A DNA stretch of 7,616 nucleotides from Clostridiales bacterium (lineage in GTDB: Bacteria; Bacillota; Clostridia; Peptostreptococcales; Anaerovoracaceae). The DNA is taken from the NCBI GenBank assembly GCA_009785435.1, contig WQWG01000031.1, positions 1 through 7,616 on the forward strand. The letters are read 5' to 3'. The position numbers were made by a program, and so were the translations under genes. This document shows, one piece after another, positions 1 through 7,342 of the stretch (its first letter is position 1; every line of letters starts with the position of its first letter). The notes beneath the pieces were generated by a model. The model did no database searches. It saw only the letters and a program-made list of their open reading frames with translations, and was not told the DNA's origin.

Positions 1-106
1 GGAGTACCGGTTCAAATTTGGGTGCGCCCAAGTCTGACCGCTGAGCCTCCGTGTATAACGATCTGGCCTCATCGATGATGTTTTGAAGTTTTCCGATTAG
101 GCTCAT
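1..106 (-). CDS. Unrecognised protein, N-terminal 35 codons only (runs off the left edge)
   Basis: An open frame starts with ATG at 106 and stays open to the window edge. Its first residues read MSLIGKLQNIIDEARSLYTE, followed by AQRSDLGAPKFEPVL. A very strong ribosome binding site (GAGGGGG, about 5 bases before the ATG) lies inside the end of ygiQ. The start overlaps ygiQ by 38 bp in a different frame, a common arrangement for translationally coupled operon genes. The visible part looks like a soluble amphipathic helix with no signal peptide or membrane segment. I do not recognise the family and assign no function. The start is well supported by the binding site; that the frame is a real gene rests on that and on the open frame alone. 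Confidence 0.65.
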   Translation of the reverse strand, partial: MSLIGKLQNIIDEARSLYTEAQRSDLGAPKFEPVL

Positions 107-1991
107 GTTTCCCCCTCTTCGCACCTGTTCGCTTGCGCTCCTGATGCACTTTCGTTTTGCCCGCAGGCTCCCGCTTACGCTCCGGAGCCGACGCCCTTTT
201 GCCCAAAAGCACCTGTTTCAGCTCCGGCCGCCCTGCCTGTTCAAGTGCTTTTTCGACCAACTGTCTGTTTTCAGGCTTATGAAAATGCAAAAGCGCCCGC
301 TGCATCCGTTTCTCTTCGAATGTGTTCGGAACGTGTATTGCCGTTAATGTAAACGGATCCATGCCGGTATAATACATGCACGTTGACAACGTTCCCGGCG
401 TCGGATAAAAATCCTGCACCTGCTCCGGGATAAATCCCATATTTTTAAAGTATAACGCAAGCTCAATCGCATCCGCAAGCGTACTTCCGGGATGTGATGA
501 AACGAAATACGGTACAAGATATTGTTTGAGTCCGAGTCTTTCATTGGTTTTATTGAACTTTTTCGAAAAGCTTTCAAACACGCCTTTTCCCGGCTTCCGC
601 ATCGCGGCGAGCACATTTTTTGAAACATGCTCGGGTGCCACTTTTAACGTGCCGCTGACATGGTACTTGCAAAGTTCTTCGATAAAATTGCTGTTGTGAT
701 CGGCGAGCACATAATCGTACCGTATGCCGGAACGTATGAACACTTTTTTGATGCCCTTAAGCTCCCTGACGGATTTTAATACATCCAAATACTCGCTGTG
801 GTCAGGATTCATCTCCTTGCATACAAACGGATACAAACAGCTTTTGTGCTTACAGGCTCCCATATTTCGCTGTTTTTCGCACGGCGGATTTCTGAAATTG
901 GCTGTAGGCCCCCCGATGTCATGGATGTAGCCTTTGAATCCCGGCTTTGCCGCCAGTTCTTTGGCTTCTTTGACGATGGATTCCTTGCTCCTGCTCCTGA
1001 CATCCTTGCCTTGATGGTATGTCAACGCGCAGAACGCACAACTGCCGAAGCACCCCCTGCTCCCGATGATGCCAAACTCCACTTCCTCGATCGACGGAAC
1101 GCCGCCCGCTTCATCATATACGTTCGGATAGGTTCGCTCAAACGGCAGTTCATAGATGTCATCCAACTCGTGCCTTTCAAGCGGCTGCATCGGCGGGTTC
1201 TGTACGACATACAGGCCGTCTGTGTATTCTTCCACAAGCCTTTTTCCGGAAATGTGTTCGCTGTTTTGATACTGGGCTACAAAGCTCCTACAATATGCTT
1301 TTTTGTCCGTTGTTATTTTTTCATAGGACGGAAGCATCAACGTGTCTTCATCGTTCTGAAATTCCTGAACGTTTTCCTGCTCCGGCGTTTGTTTATAGCA
1401 CGTGCCTCTGATCCATGTGATGTGTTGGACTGCGATCCCTGCATCAAGCGCCTCCGCGATCTCACAGATGCTCTTTTCACCCATTCCGTAAACGAGCAAA
1501 TCCGCTCTGGAATCGATCAATATGGAGCGTCTGACCTTATTGTCCCAATAATCATAGTGGGCAAAACGACGTAAACTCGCCTCAAGCCCTCCGATGATGA
1601 CCGGGATGCCTTTGTAACTTTCCTTGACCCTATTGCCATACACAATGACCGCCCTGTCCGGCCTTTTGCCGGGTTCTCCCCCGGGCGCGTAAGCATCCTT
1701 TTTTCTCTTGTACTTAAAAACAGAATAATTGCTGACCATGGAATCCACGTTTCCGCCTGTGATCAAAAACCCAAGCCTCGGCCTGCCGAAGCGCTTAAAG
1801 TCTTTCACGCTCCTCCAGTCAGGCTGCGCGATCACAGCAACCGTAAACCCTCTGCTCTGAAGCACTTTTCCAATGATCGCAGCACCAAAAGACGGATGAT
1901 CCACGTATGCATCACCCGTTATCAAAACAAAATCCGGCCGGCTAAAGCCCCTTTGTTCACATTCTTCGATTGTCATCGGTAAAAAAGCCAT
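69..1991 (-). CDS. ygiQ: YgiQ family radical SAM protein (UPF0313)
   Basis: Probable radical S-adenosylmethionine enzyme of the YgiQ family, 640 residues from the ATG at 1991; the reaction is not known. The N-terminal region (about 1-170) carries the family signature LITGDAYVDHPSFG and an ASLRRFAHYDYWD stretch, and its fold is probably Rossmann-like. The radical SAM core has the CxxxCxxC cluster motif at C314, C318 and C321 (RGCFGSCAFC). A second four-cysteine group, C371, C380, C385 and C391, follows. The last 40 residues are a very basic tail with two similar ERKR blocks, common in this family. The frame stays open up to a GTG at 2003, but the ATG at 1991 matches the usual MAFLPMT beginning. 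The ribosome site is weak (GGGTGTGG), and the M23 gene stops 18 bp upstream, so translational coupling is likely. Cytoplasmic. Family assignment is firm; function is not. Confidence 0.95.
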   Translation of the reverse strand: MAFLPMTIEECEQRGFSRPDFVLITGDAYVDHPSFGAAIIGKVLQSRGFTVAVIAQPDWRSVKDFKRFGRPRLGFLITGGNVDSMVSNYSVFKYKRKKDAYAPGGEPGKRPDRAVIVYGNRVKESYKGIPVIIGGLEASLRRFAHYDYWDNKVRRSILIDSRADLLVYGMGEKSICEIAEALDAGIAVQHITWIRGTCYKQTPEQENVQEFQNDEDTLMLPSYEKITTDKKAYCRSFVAQYQNSEHISGKRLVEEYTDGLYVVQNPPMQPLERHELDDIYELPFERTYPNVYDEAGGVPSIEEVEFGIIGSRGCFGSCAFCALTYHQGKDVRSRSKESIVKEAKELAAKPGFKGYIHDIGGPTANFRNPPCEKQRNMGACKHKSCLYPFVCKEMNPDHSEYLDVLKSVRELKGIKKVFIRSGIRYDYVLADHNSNFIEELCKYHVSGTLKVAPEHVSKNVLAAMRKPGKGVFESFSKKFNKTNERLGLKQYLVPYFVSSHPGSTLADAIELALYFKNMGFIPEQVQDFYPTPGTLSTCMYYTGMDPFTLTAIHVPNTFEEKRMQRALLHFHKPENRQLVEKALEQAGRPELKQVLLGKRASAPERKREPAGKTKVHQERKRTGAKRGKHEPNRKTSKHHR

Positions 1992-2009
1992 GTTACGCCA
2001 CACCCATTT

Positions 2010-3305
2010 TTACAAGTCTTCGCTTTCACGAACGACAGAATACAGCGATGCCGAATCCTCCAAAAGCATGAGCGGATTGATCGCCTGATTGCCGATCCGT
2101 ATTTCAAAATGCAGATGTGGCCCTGTGGAAAAGCCGGTACTTCCGACCGTGCCGATCCGGTTGCCTTTTTGCACCATATCCGAAACGCTGACATTGAGCG
2201 AATCCAGATGGAAATAATAACTTTTCAAACCGCCGCCATGCTCGATCACGATGGTGTTTCCCGTATGCATCAAAAATTCAGCCAAAACGACACGTCCGTG
2301 GTTCGGCGCATATACGGGCGTCCCTGTCGGCGCGGCGATGTCGATGCCCCAATGATGTCTTGGATTGGACCAATTGCTGTTCGTATATCGGATCGCACCA
2401 AACGGCGTTGTGATACGGCCACCTGTAACGGGGCGTATAAACGTGCCCTCCCAGTAAATCTCCTCATCATACGTATCAAACAGCGGCGGTATTTTTTCGC
2501 GGTATTGCTGAAACGCCGCCGGTGAGTTCGCTTCTGTGATCACGGGGTTTGATGTATCAACGATCAAGTTTTGCGTGCGGAAATTGTATGCCGCAACGGA
2601 CACCTCGACTTCCCATTCAAACGTTCCTGCCTGTACATGAACAGTATAGTTCCCGGGGCTTCTCGTATTGCCGACCGGCACGACCACAAACCACTCCCCA
2701 TCACCTCTTGGTGTAAAGATCGACAATCCCAAGTCCGTGCTTGCGGTTGGCCGAATATCCGGCTGCACATTGGATAACTGCACGACAAATACCTCGCCCT
2801 GAACAAGAGCAAGTCTGCCTGTCGAAAATTCAGGTTCAGGAATGGGAATCGTAAAATAGACACGAAACGCTAAAAAGCCATATCCATCGGAAGTTCCGCG
2901 CGGCTTTTCAAGCGCGATCAACAGCTGATAATTGCCCGGCGCGCTGTGTGATTCTTCTTGCCACGCTTGCATATTTCCGGATGATACAAACTCGCCATCC
3001 AAAAACAATTCGTACGTAGCGTCAAACCCCTCCGGCATGTCAAATAAGGCGCTTGCATCTTCAAGTTCACCCAGATCGATCGCCGCGTTTTGATTTTCTG
3101 CTGAAATGTCCCGATGTATGAGGCCTCCAAATACGGCCCCGCGCCAATTGTACTCGACAGGCTCAACTGTCGCTCCGAATATACTGACGGAAACGGCAGG
3201 CAGGCGCTCTTCGCCCACATTGTTGTATGCTGCGCTCAGGAAAATGGCCGCAAACAAAATCAAGCATATGGAAAAAAGCAAAACAACAAAACGTTTTCTT
3301 TTCAA
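2010..3305 (-). CDS. Membrane-anchored or secreted M23 family peptidase (LytM-like murein endopeptidase)
   Basis: A 431-residue zinc peptidase expected to cut peptide cross-links in peptidoglycan outside the membrane. Residues 1-6 are basic and about 7-26 form one hydrophobic segment (signal peptide or anchor; the cleavage site is unclear). Residues about 36-240 are beta-rich with two Ig-like units, each containing a PGNY motif (123-126, 218-221). A linker leads to the C-terminal M23 domain (about 292-412). Its catalytic set is complete: zinc ligands H318, D322 and H399, with H366 and H397 as catalytic histidines, in the HxxxD and HLH motifs. The spacing matches LytM-type enzymes, so it should be active rather than a degenerate regulator. 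The start is TTG at 3305, 7 bases after a GGAGG site. It lies 51 bp after the yciI-like gene and 18 bp before ygiQ, in the lemA operon. A sporulation or division role is possible but not shown. Confidence 0.93.
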   Translation of the reverse strand: MKRKRFVVLLFSICLILFAAIFLSAAYNNVGEERLPAVSVSIFGATVEPVEYNWRGAVFGGLIHRDISAENQNAAIDLGELEDASALFDMPEGFDATYELFLDGEFVSSGNMQAWQEESHSAPGNYQLLIALEKPRGTSDGYGFLAFRVYFTIPIPEPEFSTGRLALVQGEVFVVQLSNVQPDIRPTASTDLGLSIFTPRGDGEWFVVVPVGNTRSPGNYTVHVQAGTFEWEVEVSVAAYNFRTQNLIVDTSNPVITEANSPAAFQQYREKIPPLFDTYDEEIYWEGTFIRPVTGGRITTPFGAIRYTNSNWSNPRHHWGIDIAAPTGTPVYAPNHGRVVLAEFLMHTGNTIVIEHGGGLKSYYFHLDSLNVSVSDMVQKGNRIGTVGSTGFSTGPHLHFEIRIGNQAINPLMLLEDSASLYSVVRESEDL

Positions 3306-3356
3306 GACTTACCCTCCCCATCACGAAATGACATTTCCTGTGTGATCAAAAATGCT

Positions 3357-3653
3357 TTATAAAAAAGCGTCTGCCACTTTGTATGGTTTTATATCGATCT
3401 CTTGCCATACGTTTCCCGTAACATACGGTTCATTTTTGTTCAATTCATCTTTCAGTGCTTCGATTGAGGGAAACTCTACAATGACGACAGAACCAATCAT
3501 CTTGCCCTCGTCATCCAGTAGCGCGCCTCCATAGAGGTGCGTGCCCGCTTCAATCCCCTTTTTGATATACTCCATATGCATTGGCCTTGCGCTCATTCTG
3601 CGTGCAAGCGCCTCACTGTCTTTGCCATCATAGGCTGTGATTACAAATTGCAT
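3357..3653 (-). CDS. YciI family protein
   Basis: A 98-residue protein with the YciI/YCII fold pattern, a small ferredoxin-like alpha/beta domain found alone or fused to other enzymes; its biochemical role is largely unknown. Visible family features are the opening strand MQFVITAYDG, the helix ARRMSARPMHMEYIKKG with conserved R and H26, the GGALLDDEGK turn, the strand GSVVIVEFPS, and the C-terminal NEPYVTGNVWQEIDIKPY. The usual DPF or DPY motif reads EPY here (75-77). Length is normal for the family. The ATG at 3653 follows a clear GGGAGGA site. It sits between htpX (40 bp upstream) and the M23 gene (51 bp downstream), with no terminator on either side, so it is probably an operon member. Cytoplasmic. 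An enzymatic role is not established. Confidence 0.9.
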   Translation of the reverse strand: MQFVITAYDGKDSEALARRMSARPMHMEYIKKGIEAGTHLYGGALLDDEGKMIGSVVIVEFPSIEALKDELNKNEPYVTGNVWQEIDIKPYKVADAFL

Positions 3654-3693
3654 AAAATTTCCTCCCTTACGATATATGATTTATTTCGAAACA

Positions 3694-4608
3694 TTATCTT
3701 AAATTTCTGAGCGCATCAACGCGCTTATCAATTGGCGGATGAGTCGAAAACAGGCTCGAACTCTTCTTCTTGGCGTTCATATCGGCACGCATCTCCGCAC
3801 AAGGTGTCACGATGTACATGCTTTCTGTCGCATTGCTGGACTTTGAAAGCGGGATGTTGCTGCCGCCTAATAATTCCAAGGCACTCGCCAGCGCTTCGGG
3901 GTTACGCGTAAACTCAGCGCCCTTGGCATCCGCAAGAAATTCCCTGTTACGGCTCAAAAGCATCTTTAAAAACTGGCCCGCAAGTGGGGCAAGAACCATG
4001 AAGATGACTCCGATCGCCATAATGACAAGCACGCCCGCGCCGCCGTTTCTGCCGCCTGACCGTCCGCCCGCTCCGCGCATCATAACACGGCTTGCAGTTC
4101 TTGCCGCGATGATCGCGGAACCGATCATAATGCCGGCGACCGTTTGAAGCAGGATGTCATAATTTTTGATATGCGCAAGCTCATGAGCAACGACGCCCTC
4201 AAGCTGGTAATAATCGAGATTATCCAGAAGCCCCGTTGTGACGCAGATGACCCCTTTTTTCGGACTCCTGCCTGTGGCGAACGCATTGAGCGCGGGGTCT
4301 TCCATGACATAAAGACGCGGTTTGGGTACACCTGCAGCGATGCAAAGACCCTCCAGGATGTTTGTCAATTTCTGATCCTGCTCCGGCGTCGCCGGACGAG
4401 CATTGTGGATTTTCAGAACGATTTTATCGCTGTTCCAATAGACCACAAAGGATCCGATAAATGAAATGGCAATCGCGACGACAGCCGAGATAATGCCCAG
4501 TTCAAACATATAAAATGAGATCACAAAGATGATCGCTGCAAAAAACAAGGCGATCAAAAGAACGATAAATGCTGTTTTCGTTTTATTGGCACTGACAGCT
4601 TGAAACAA
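3694..4608 (-). CDS. htpX: HtpX-like zinc metalloprotease, M48 family
   Basis: Membrane-bound M48 protease that degrades misfolded or damaged membrane proteins, with its active site facing the cytoplasm. It has 304 residues. Two hydrophobic segments lie at about 12-33 and 36-58. The zinc site is HELAH (142-146) plus the third ligand E223 in REFLAD. Further hydrophobic stretches lie at about 153-170 and 192-215, separated by an unusual glycine/arginine-rich loop (179-192). The C-terminal FSTHPPIDKRV motif (287-297) is typical of the family. The start is TTG at 4608, supported by a GGAGGTGG site just upstream; the N-terminus (ANKTKTAFIV) matches clostridial-type HtpX. It follows lemA by only 18 bp, the standard lemA-htpX pairing. 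Length and catalytic residues are complete, so it should be active. Confidence 0.96.
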   Translation of the reverse strand: MFQAVSANKTKTAFIVLLIALFFAAIIFVISFYMFELGIISAVVAIAISFIGSFVVYWNSDKIVLKIHNARPATPEQDQKLTNILEGLCIAAGVPKPRLYVMEDPALNAFATGRSPKKGVICVTTGLLDNLDYYQLEGVVAHELAHIKNYDILLQTVAGIMIGSAIIAARTASRVMMRGAGGRSGGRNGGAGVLVIMAIGVIFMVLAPLAGQFLKMLLSRNREFLADAKGAEFTRNPEALASALELLGGSNIPLSKSSNATESMYIVTPCAEMRADMNAKKKSSSLFSTHPPIDKRVDALRNLR

Positions 4609-4626
4609 TGAAAACCACCTCCACTT

Positions 4627-5184
4627 CTAAAAGCTTACTTTCGGAGCGACTCTCGCCTCTGATGATTCTACTTGATAGTATTCAAATGCTTTGAAGTTGA
4701 GCATGCCGGCGATGATGTTTCTGGGAAACTTCTGGATGCCGGTGTTGAATCTTTTTACCGTATCGTTGTAAAACTGGCGTGCAAATGATATTTTGTTTTC
4801 GGTGTTTGTAAGCTCCACTTGAAGTTCTCTGAAGTTTGCACTTGCTTGAAGCGCAGGATACGCTTCTGCCACCGCGAACAATGATTTTAATGTGCCGGTC
4901 AAAGCGTTATCCGCCTGAGCTTTCTCATTGACTGTTTTGGCATTGCCCATGTTGGCACGAGCCGCTGTTACTTTTTCAAATACGTCAGATTCATGCGTGG
5001 CATAGCCTTTGACGGTCTCAACCAAGTTTGGTATCAAGTCGTAACGCCTTTGAAGCTGGGTATCGATTTGCGCGAACCCGTTCTCAACGCGGTTTCTTAA
5101 CGTAATCAGGCCGTTGTAAATTGCGATGATGTAGATGAGCAAAAGTGCCACTACTGCGATTATTATAATGATCGATATGTCCAT
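4627..5184 (-). CDS. lemA: LemA family protein
   Basis: A 185-residue LemA protein: one N-terminal membrane helix (about 4-24), a very short N-terminal end outside, and a long helical domain. Conserved blocks are all present: QRRYDLIPNLVETVKGYA (45-62), the AEAYPALQASANFRELQ stretch (106-122), NTENKISFARQFYND (127-141), and the terminal EARVAPKVSF (176-185). The molecular function is not settled. The family is often encoded next to HtpX and is thought to act with it at the membrane, and here htpX follows after 18 bp. The ATG at 5184 has a near-perfect AAGGAGG site 7 bases upstream. It is the first gene after a strong promoter (5250-5278), so it probably heads the operon. Confidence 0.96.
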   Translation of the reverse strand: MDISIIIIIAVVALLLIYIIAIYNGLITLRNRVENGFAQIDTQLQRRYDLIPNLVETVKGYATHESDVFEKVTAARANMGNAKTVNEKAQADNALTGTLKSLFAVAEAYPALQASANFRELQVELTNTENKISFARQFYNDTVKRFNTGIQKFPRNIIAGMLNFKAFEYYQVESSEARVAPKVSF

Positions 5185-5226
5185 TAGAAAGCCTCCTTGT
5201 TTTCTATATTGATGTTCTAATTCGTA

Positions 5227-5242
5227 AGGCGATTTACCGCCT
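5227..5242 (-). promoter_or_regulatory. Small hairpin at the predicted 5' end of the lemA mRNA
   Basis: A perfect 5-bp inverted repeat (AGGCG/CGCCT) with a 6-base loop begins at or within one base of the predicted transcription start. In other bacteria, hairpins at the very 5' end of mRNAs slow decay. The stem is short, so a chance match is possible. An operator site is the alternative. Confidence 0.35.
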
Positions 5243-5249
5243 ACCTTTT

Positions 5250-5278
5250 ATTATATGTATTTTATCATGATTAATCAA
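5250..5278 (-). promoter_or_regulatory. Sigma-A-type promoter of the lemA operon
   Basis: Read on the minus strand, a perfect TATAAT (5250-5255) is preceded by exactly 17 bases and then TTGATT (5273-5278; four of six match TTGACA). The predicted transcript starts near 5242-5243, giving a leader of about 58 bases before lemA. The surroundings are AT-rich. It lies between the amidase terminator and lemA, where an operon promoter would be expected. Confidence 0.8.
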
Positions 5279-5320
5279 TAGCGAAAGACAGGTTTCACAT
5301 AAAATTAAGACATGTTTAAG

Positions 5321-5363
5321 ATAAAATAATAAAGGGGCAGCCCCAAATCAGAGGCTGCTCCCT
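5321..5363 (-). terminator. Rho-independent terminator of the amidase gene
   Basis: On the minus strand, a GC-rich stem (GCAGCC/GGCTGC, extended inward by U-G and C-G pairs and outward, past one A-C mismatch, by three G-C pairs) with a 6-base loop is followed by TTTATTATTTT. It begins 6 bases after the amidase stop codon. The plus strand has no T-run, so it works in one direction and separates the amidase from the lemA promoter. Confidence 0.88.
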
Positions 5364-5369
5364 GAACTT

Positions 5370-6092
5370 CTATGCGTCCATGAAACGCTGCGTCGCGCGA
5401 GCCAAAAGGGCGATCGCTTCACCCCGTGTGATGCTATCGTTGAATCGCCTTTCATGCACCTGCACGCCATTGCTGTTTAAGAAATCAAAATACGGTTCTG
5501 CCCAATGACCCACCGGCACCGTTTCCGATGGCGGCAACACGATTGGATCCCGAACACCAAGAAATTCCATAGCCCCTGCAGCGATCCCCTGCGCCGCGCT
5601 CTCAATGAACTCTGCTTTGCGCAAAAGCGCTTCTTCTTGAGGATTGTTGATAAAACATACTTCGACCAAAGCCGCCGGCATGGTTGTTTCCCGGAGTACG
5701 TGAAAATTCGCGAACTTCACGCCCCGATCAGGCAACCGAATTGCTGATACAAGGTTTCTCTGTACGGCGTTGGCCAGTTTCTCGCCCTCACCACCACTCC
5801 GAAACGCAAACGTTTCCGTTCCCGTTGCCCGTGGATTGGTTGCGCTGTTGATGTGGATGCTGAGGAAATACCGTGCCTTGACGCGATTCGCCATGTTGGA
5901 GCGTGCTTGCAAACTCATATTCACGTCCGTCGTGCGCGTAAAACCAACGTTGACCCCTGCCTCGATGAGCATTGCGCCTACCCTATTTGCAATTGTTAAA
6001 GCGGCATCGGCCTCACGCAAGCCTGTCGGGCCTATCGCGCCGGAGTCTTTTGGCGTCCCTCCATGTCCGGAATCAATTAAAATATCCATCAT
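5370..6092 (-). CDS. N-acetylmuramoyl-L-alanine amidase (Amidase_3) with one SLH-like segment
   Basis: Zinc amidase that cleaves the bond between N-acetylmuramic acid and L-alanine in peptidoglycan; 240 residues from the ATG at 6092. The Amidase_3 domain fills about 1-180. Visible residues are H10 in SGHGG, E27 in LREADAAL, H80 in SIHINS, and catalytic E144 in ALVEVCFINNP, so it should be active. Residues about 195-237 resemble a single S-layer-homology repeat (GHWAEPYFDFLNSNG ... ITRGEAIALLARA, with TRGE at 222-225 in place of the usual TRAE). There is no signal peptide, unusual for a wall hydrolase, which recalls endolysins or proteins released by lysis. The frame extends to a TTG at 6098, but that codon abuts the GGGAGG site; the ATG at 6092 is 6 bases away and preferred. 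Terminators on both sides imply a single-gene transcript. No phage genes are nearby. Confidence 0.93.
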   Translation of the reverse strand: MMDILIDSGHGGTPKDSGAIGPTGLREADAALTIANRVGAMLIEAGVNVGFTRTTDVNMSLQARSNMANRVKARYFLSIHINSATNPRATGTETFAFRSGGEGEKLANAVQRNLVSAIRLPDRGVKFANFHVLRETTMPAALVEVCFINNPQEEALLRKAEFIESAAQGIAAGAMEFLGVRDPIVLPPSETVPVGHWAEPYFDFLNSNGVQVHERRFNDSITRGEAIALLARATQRFMDA

Positions 6093-6164
6093 TTTCAACC
6101 TCCCATAATACTATATGATTCTTTTGCCGCTGCTGCCTCCAAAACCAAGGCAAATTAGATGAAG

Positions 6165-6200
6165 GCACAAACAAATCGGCGAGATTTGCTCTCGCCGATT
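6165..6200 (-). terminator. Rho-independent terminator of ald
   Basis: A perfect 11-bp stem (AATCGGCGAGA/TCTCGCCGATT at 6174-6200) with a 5-base loop starts 29 bases after the ald stop codon. On the minus strand it is followed by a modest T-rich run (TGTTTGTG). The plus strand has no T-run. The stem is strong but the tail is interrupted, so some readthrough into the amidase gene is possible. Confidence 0.82.
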
Positions 6201-6229
6201 CCAATCAATCTGTTCGTTATTTTTGTATC

Positions 6230-7342
6230 TTAGAGTAAGGTCATGACATCCGTATATTCCATACCAAAAGCCACCGCCACCTCTTTATAAGTGAGCTTGC
6301 CTTGGTACGTATTAATACCCGGTATGATGTGCTTGTCCTTTTTGATCGCTTCTTCCAGTCCATTGTTGGCGATCAAAAGCCCCTGTCTCAACGTTGCGTT
6401 GGTAAGGGCAACGGTAGAAGTAAGAGGCGTAGCGCCCGGCATATTGCCCACACAGTAGTGTATGATGCCGTCTACAACGTATATGGGGTCATCGTGGTAC
6501 GTGCGTCTGGATGTCTCACAACAACCGCCTTGGTCAATTGAAATATCAACGATAACACTGCCCGGTTTCATTTGTTTTAAATAGTCTTTCTTGATCAATT
6601 TTGGCGCAGCTCCCCCCGGAACAAGAACCGCTGTAACAATCAAGTCCGCATCTTTGATTTCCTGTATGATGTTCGCGTCGGAACTGTATATCGTTTGAAT
6701 GGCAGAACCATACAGATCATCCAATTCTCTTAGCCTGTCTAAGTTGATGTCCATGATCGTAACATCCGCGCCAAACCCCATCGCCACTCTGGCCGCACTT
6801 AAACCACTGATGCCGGCTCCCAATATGAGCACTTTTGCTCTTTTCGTACCCGGTACACCACATAAAAGCACACCACGGCCGCCTTGCGGTTTTTCTAAGA
6901 ATTTTGCGCCTTGCTGAATGCTGAGTCTGCCGGCGACCTCACTCATTGGCTTGAGCAAGGGCAAACCGCCGCCACTGTCCGTGATGGTTTCGTACGCCAC
7001 ACCTTTCGCGCCTGATTTCAACAACGCTTCTGTCAGAGGCCTCTCTGCCGCTAAGTGAAGGTAGGTGTAAATGATTTGGTCTTTTCTCATGAAAGGATAC
7101 TCTGCTTCAAGCGGCTCTTTTACTTTAACGATCATATCTGCTTGATCCCAAACCGCTTTGCCTGTTGCAACGATTTTGGCACCGGCCGCGATGTATTCTT
7201 CGTCCGTAAAAAAGGAACCCTGACCCGCACCTGTTTCAATCAAAACAGTGTGCCCGTTAGAAATATAGTCTCTTGCGTTGCTTGGGGTTAATCCCACTCT
7301 GTACTCTTGTGTCTTAATTTCTTTTGGACATCCAACGATCAT
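6230..7342 (-). CDS. ald: Alanine dehydrogenase
   Basis: NAD-dependent enzyme that interconverts L-alanine and pyruvate plus ammonia (EC 1.4.1.1), cytoplasmic; 370 residues, the normal length. Substrate and catalytic residues are at the standard positions: R15, K75 in VKVKEPL, H96 in YLHLA, and D270 in DISIDQGG. The NAD-binding Rossmann motif is GAGISG (175-180), with the ribose-binding acidic residue D198 at the end of the second strand. The block GGCCETSRRTYHDDP and NMPGATPLTSTVALTNATL are family signatures that separate it from transhydrogenase alpha subunits. Small departures are GAGISG and CGVPGTKRAK, where GGGVVG and GGVPGVRPAK are more usual. The ATG at 7342 follows an AGGAGG site by 8 bases. 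It has its own promoter and terminator, so it is monocistronic. Usual roles are alanine use as carbon and nitrogen source, or alanine formation during fermentation. Confidence 0.97.
   Translation of the reverse strand: MIVGCPKEIKTQEYRVGLTPSNARDYISNGHTVLIETGAGQGSFFTDEEYIAAGAKIVATGKAVWDQADMIVKVKEPLEAEYPFMRKDQIIYTYLHLAAERPLTEALLKSGAKGVAYETITDSGGGLPLLKPMSEVAGRLSIQQGAKFLEKPQGGRGVLLCGVPGTKRAKVLILGAGISGLSAARVAMGFGADVTIMDINLDRLRELDDLYGSAIQTIYSSDANIIQEIKDADLIVTAVLVPGGAAPKLIKKDYLKQMKPGSVIVDISIDQGGCCETSRRTYHDDPIYVVDGIIHYCVGNMPGATPLTSTVALTNATLRQGLLIANNGLEEAIKKDKHIIPGINTYQGKLTYKEVAVAFGMEYTDVMTLL

Noticed and set aside
798..1574. 258-codon open frame on the plus strand
   Set aside because: It lies wholly antisense to ygiQ, has no ribosome site or recognisable domain, and is explained by the codon use of the opposite strand.
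1992..2003. GTG at 2003 as the ygiQ start
   Set aside because: It adds four residues not typical of the family, and the MAFLPMT start at 1991 fits better; the weak ribosome site does not favour the GTG.
3325..3337. GAAATG-A-CATTTC palindrome before the M23 gene
   Set aside because: Short arms, no promoter close by and no second site; likely chance in an operon gap.
3340..3375. Internal promoter for the M23 gene (TATAAA-like sequence)
   Set aside because: No acceptable -35 at 16-18 bases; operon transcription explains expression.
6093..6098. TTG at 6098 as the amidase start
   Set aside because: The GGGAGG site touches this codon, leaving no spacing; the ATG at 6092 is correctly placed.
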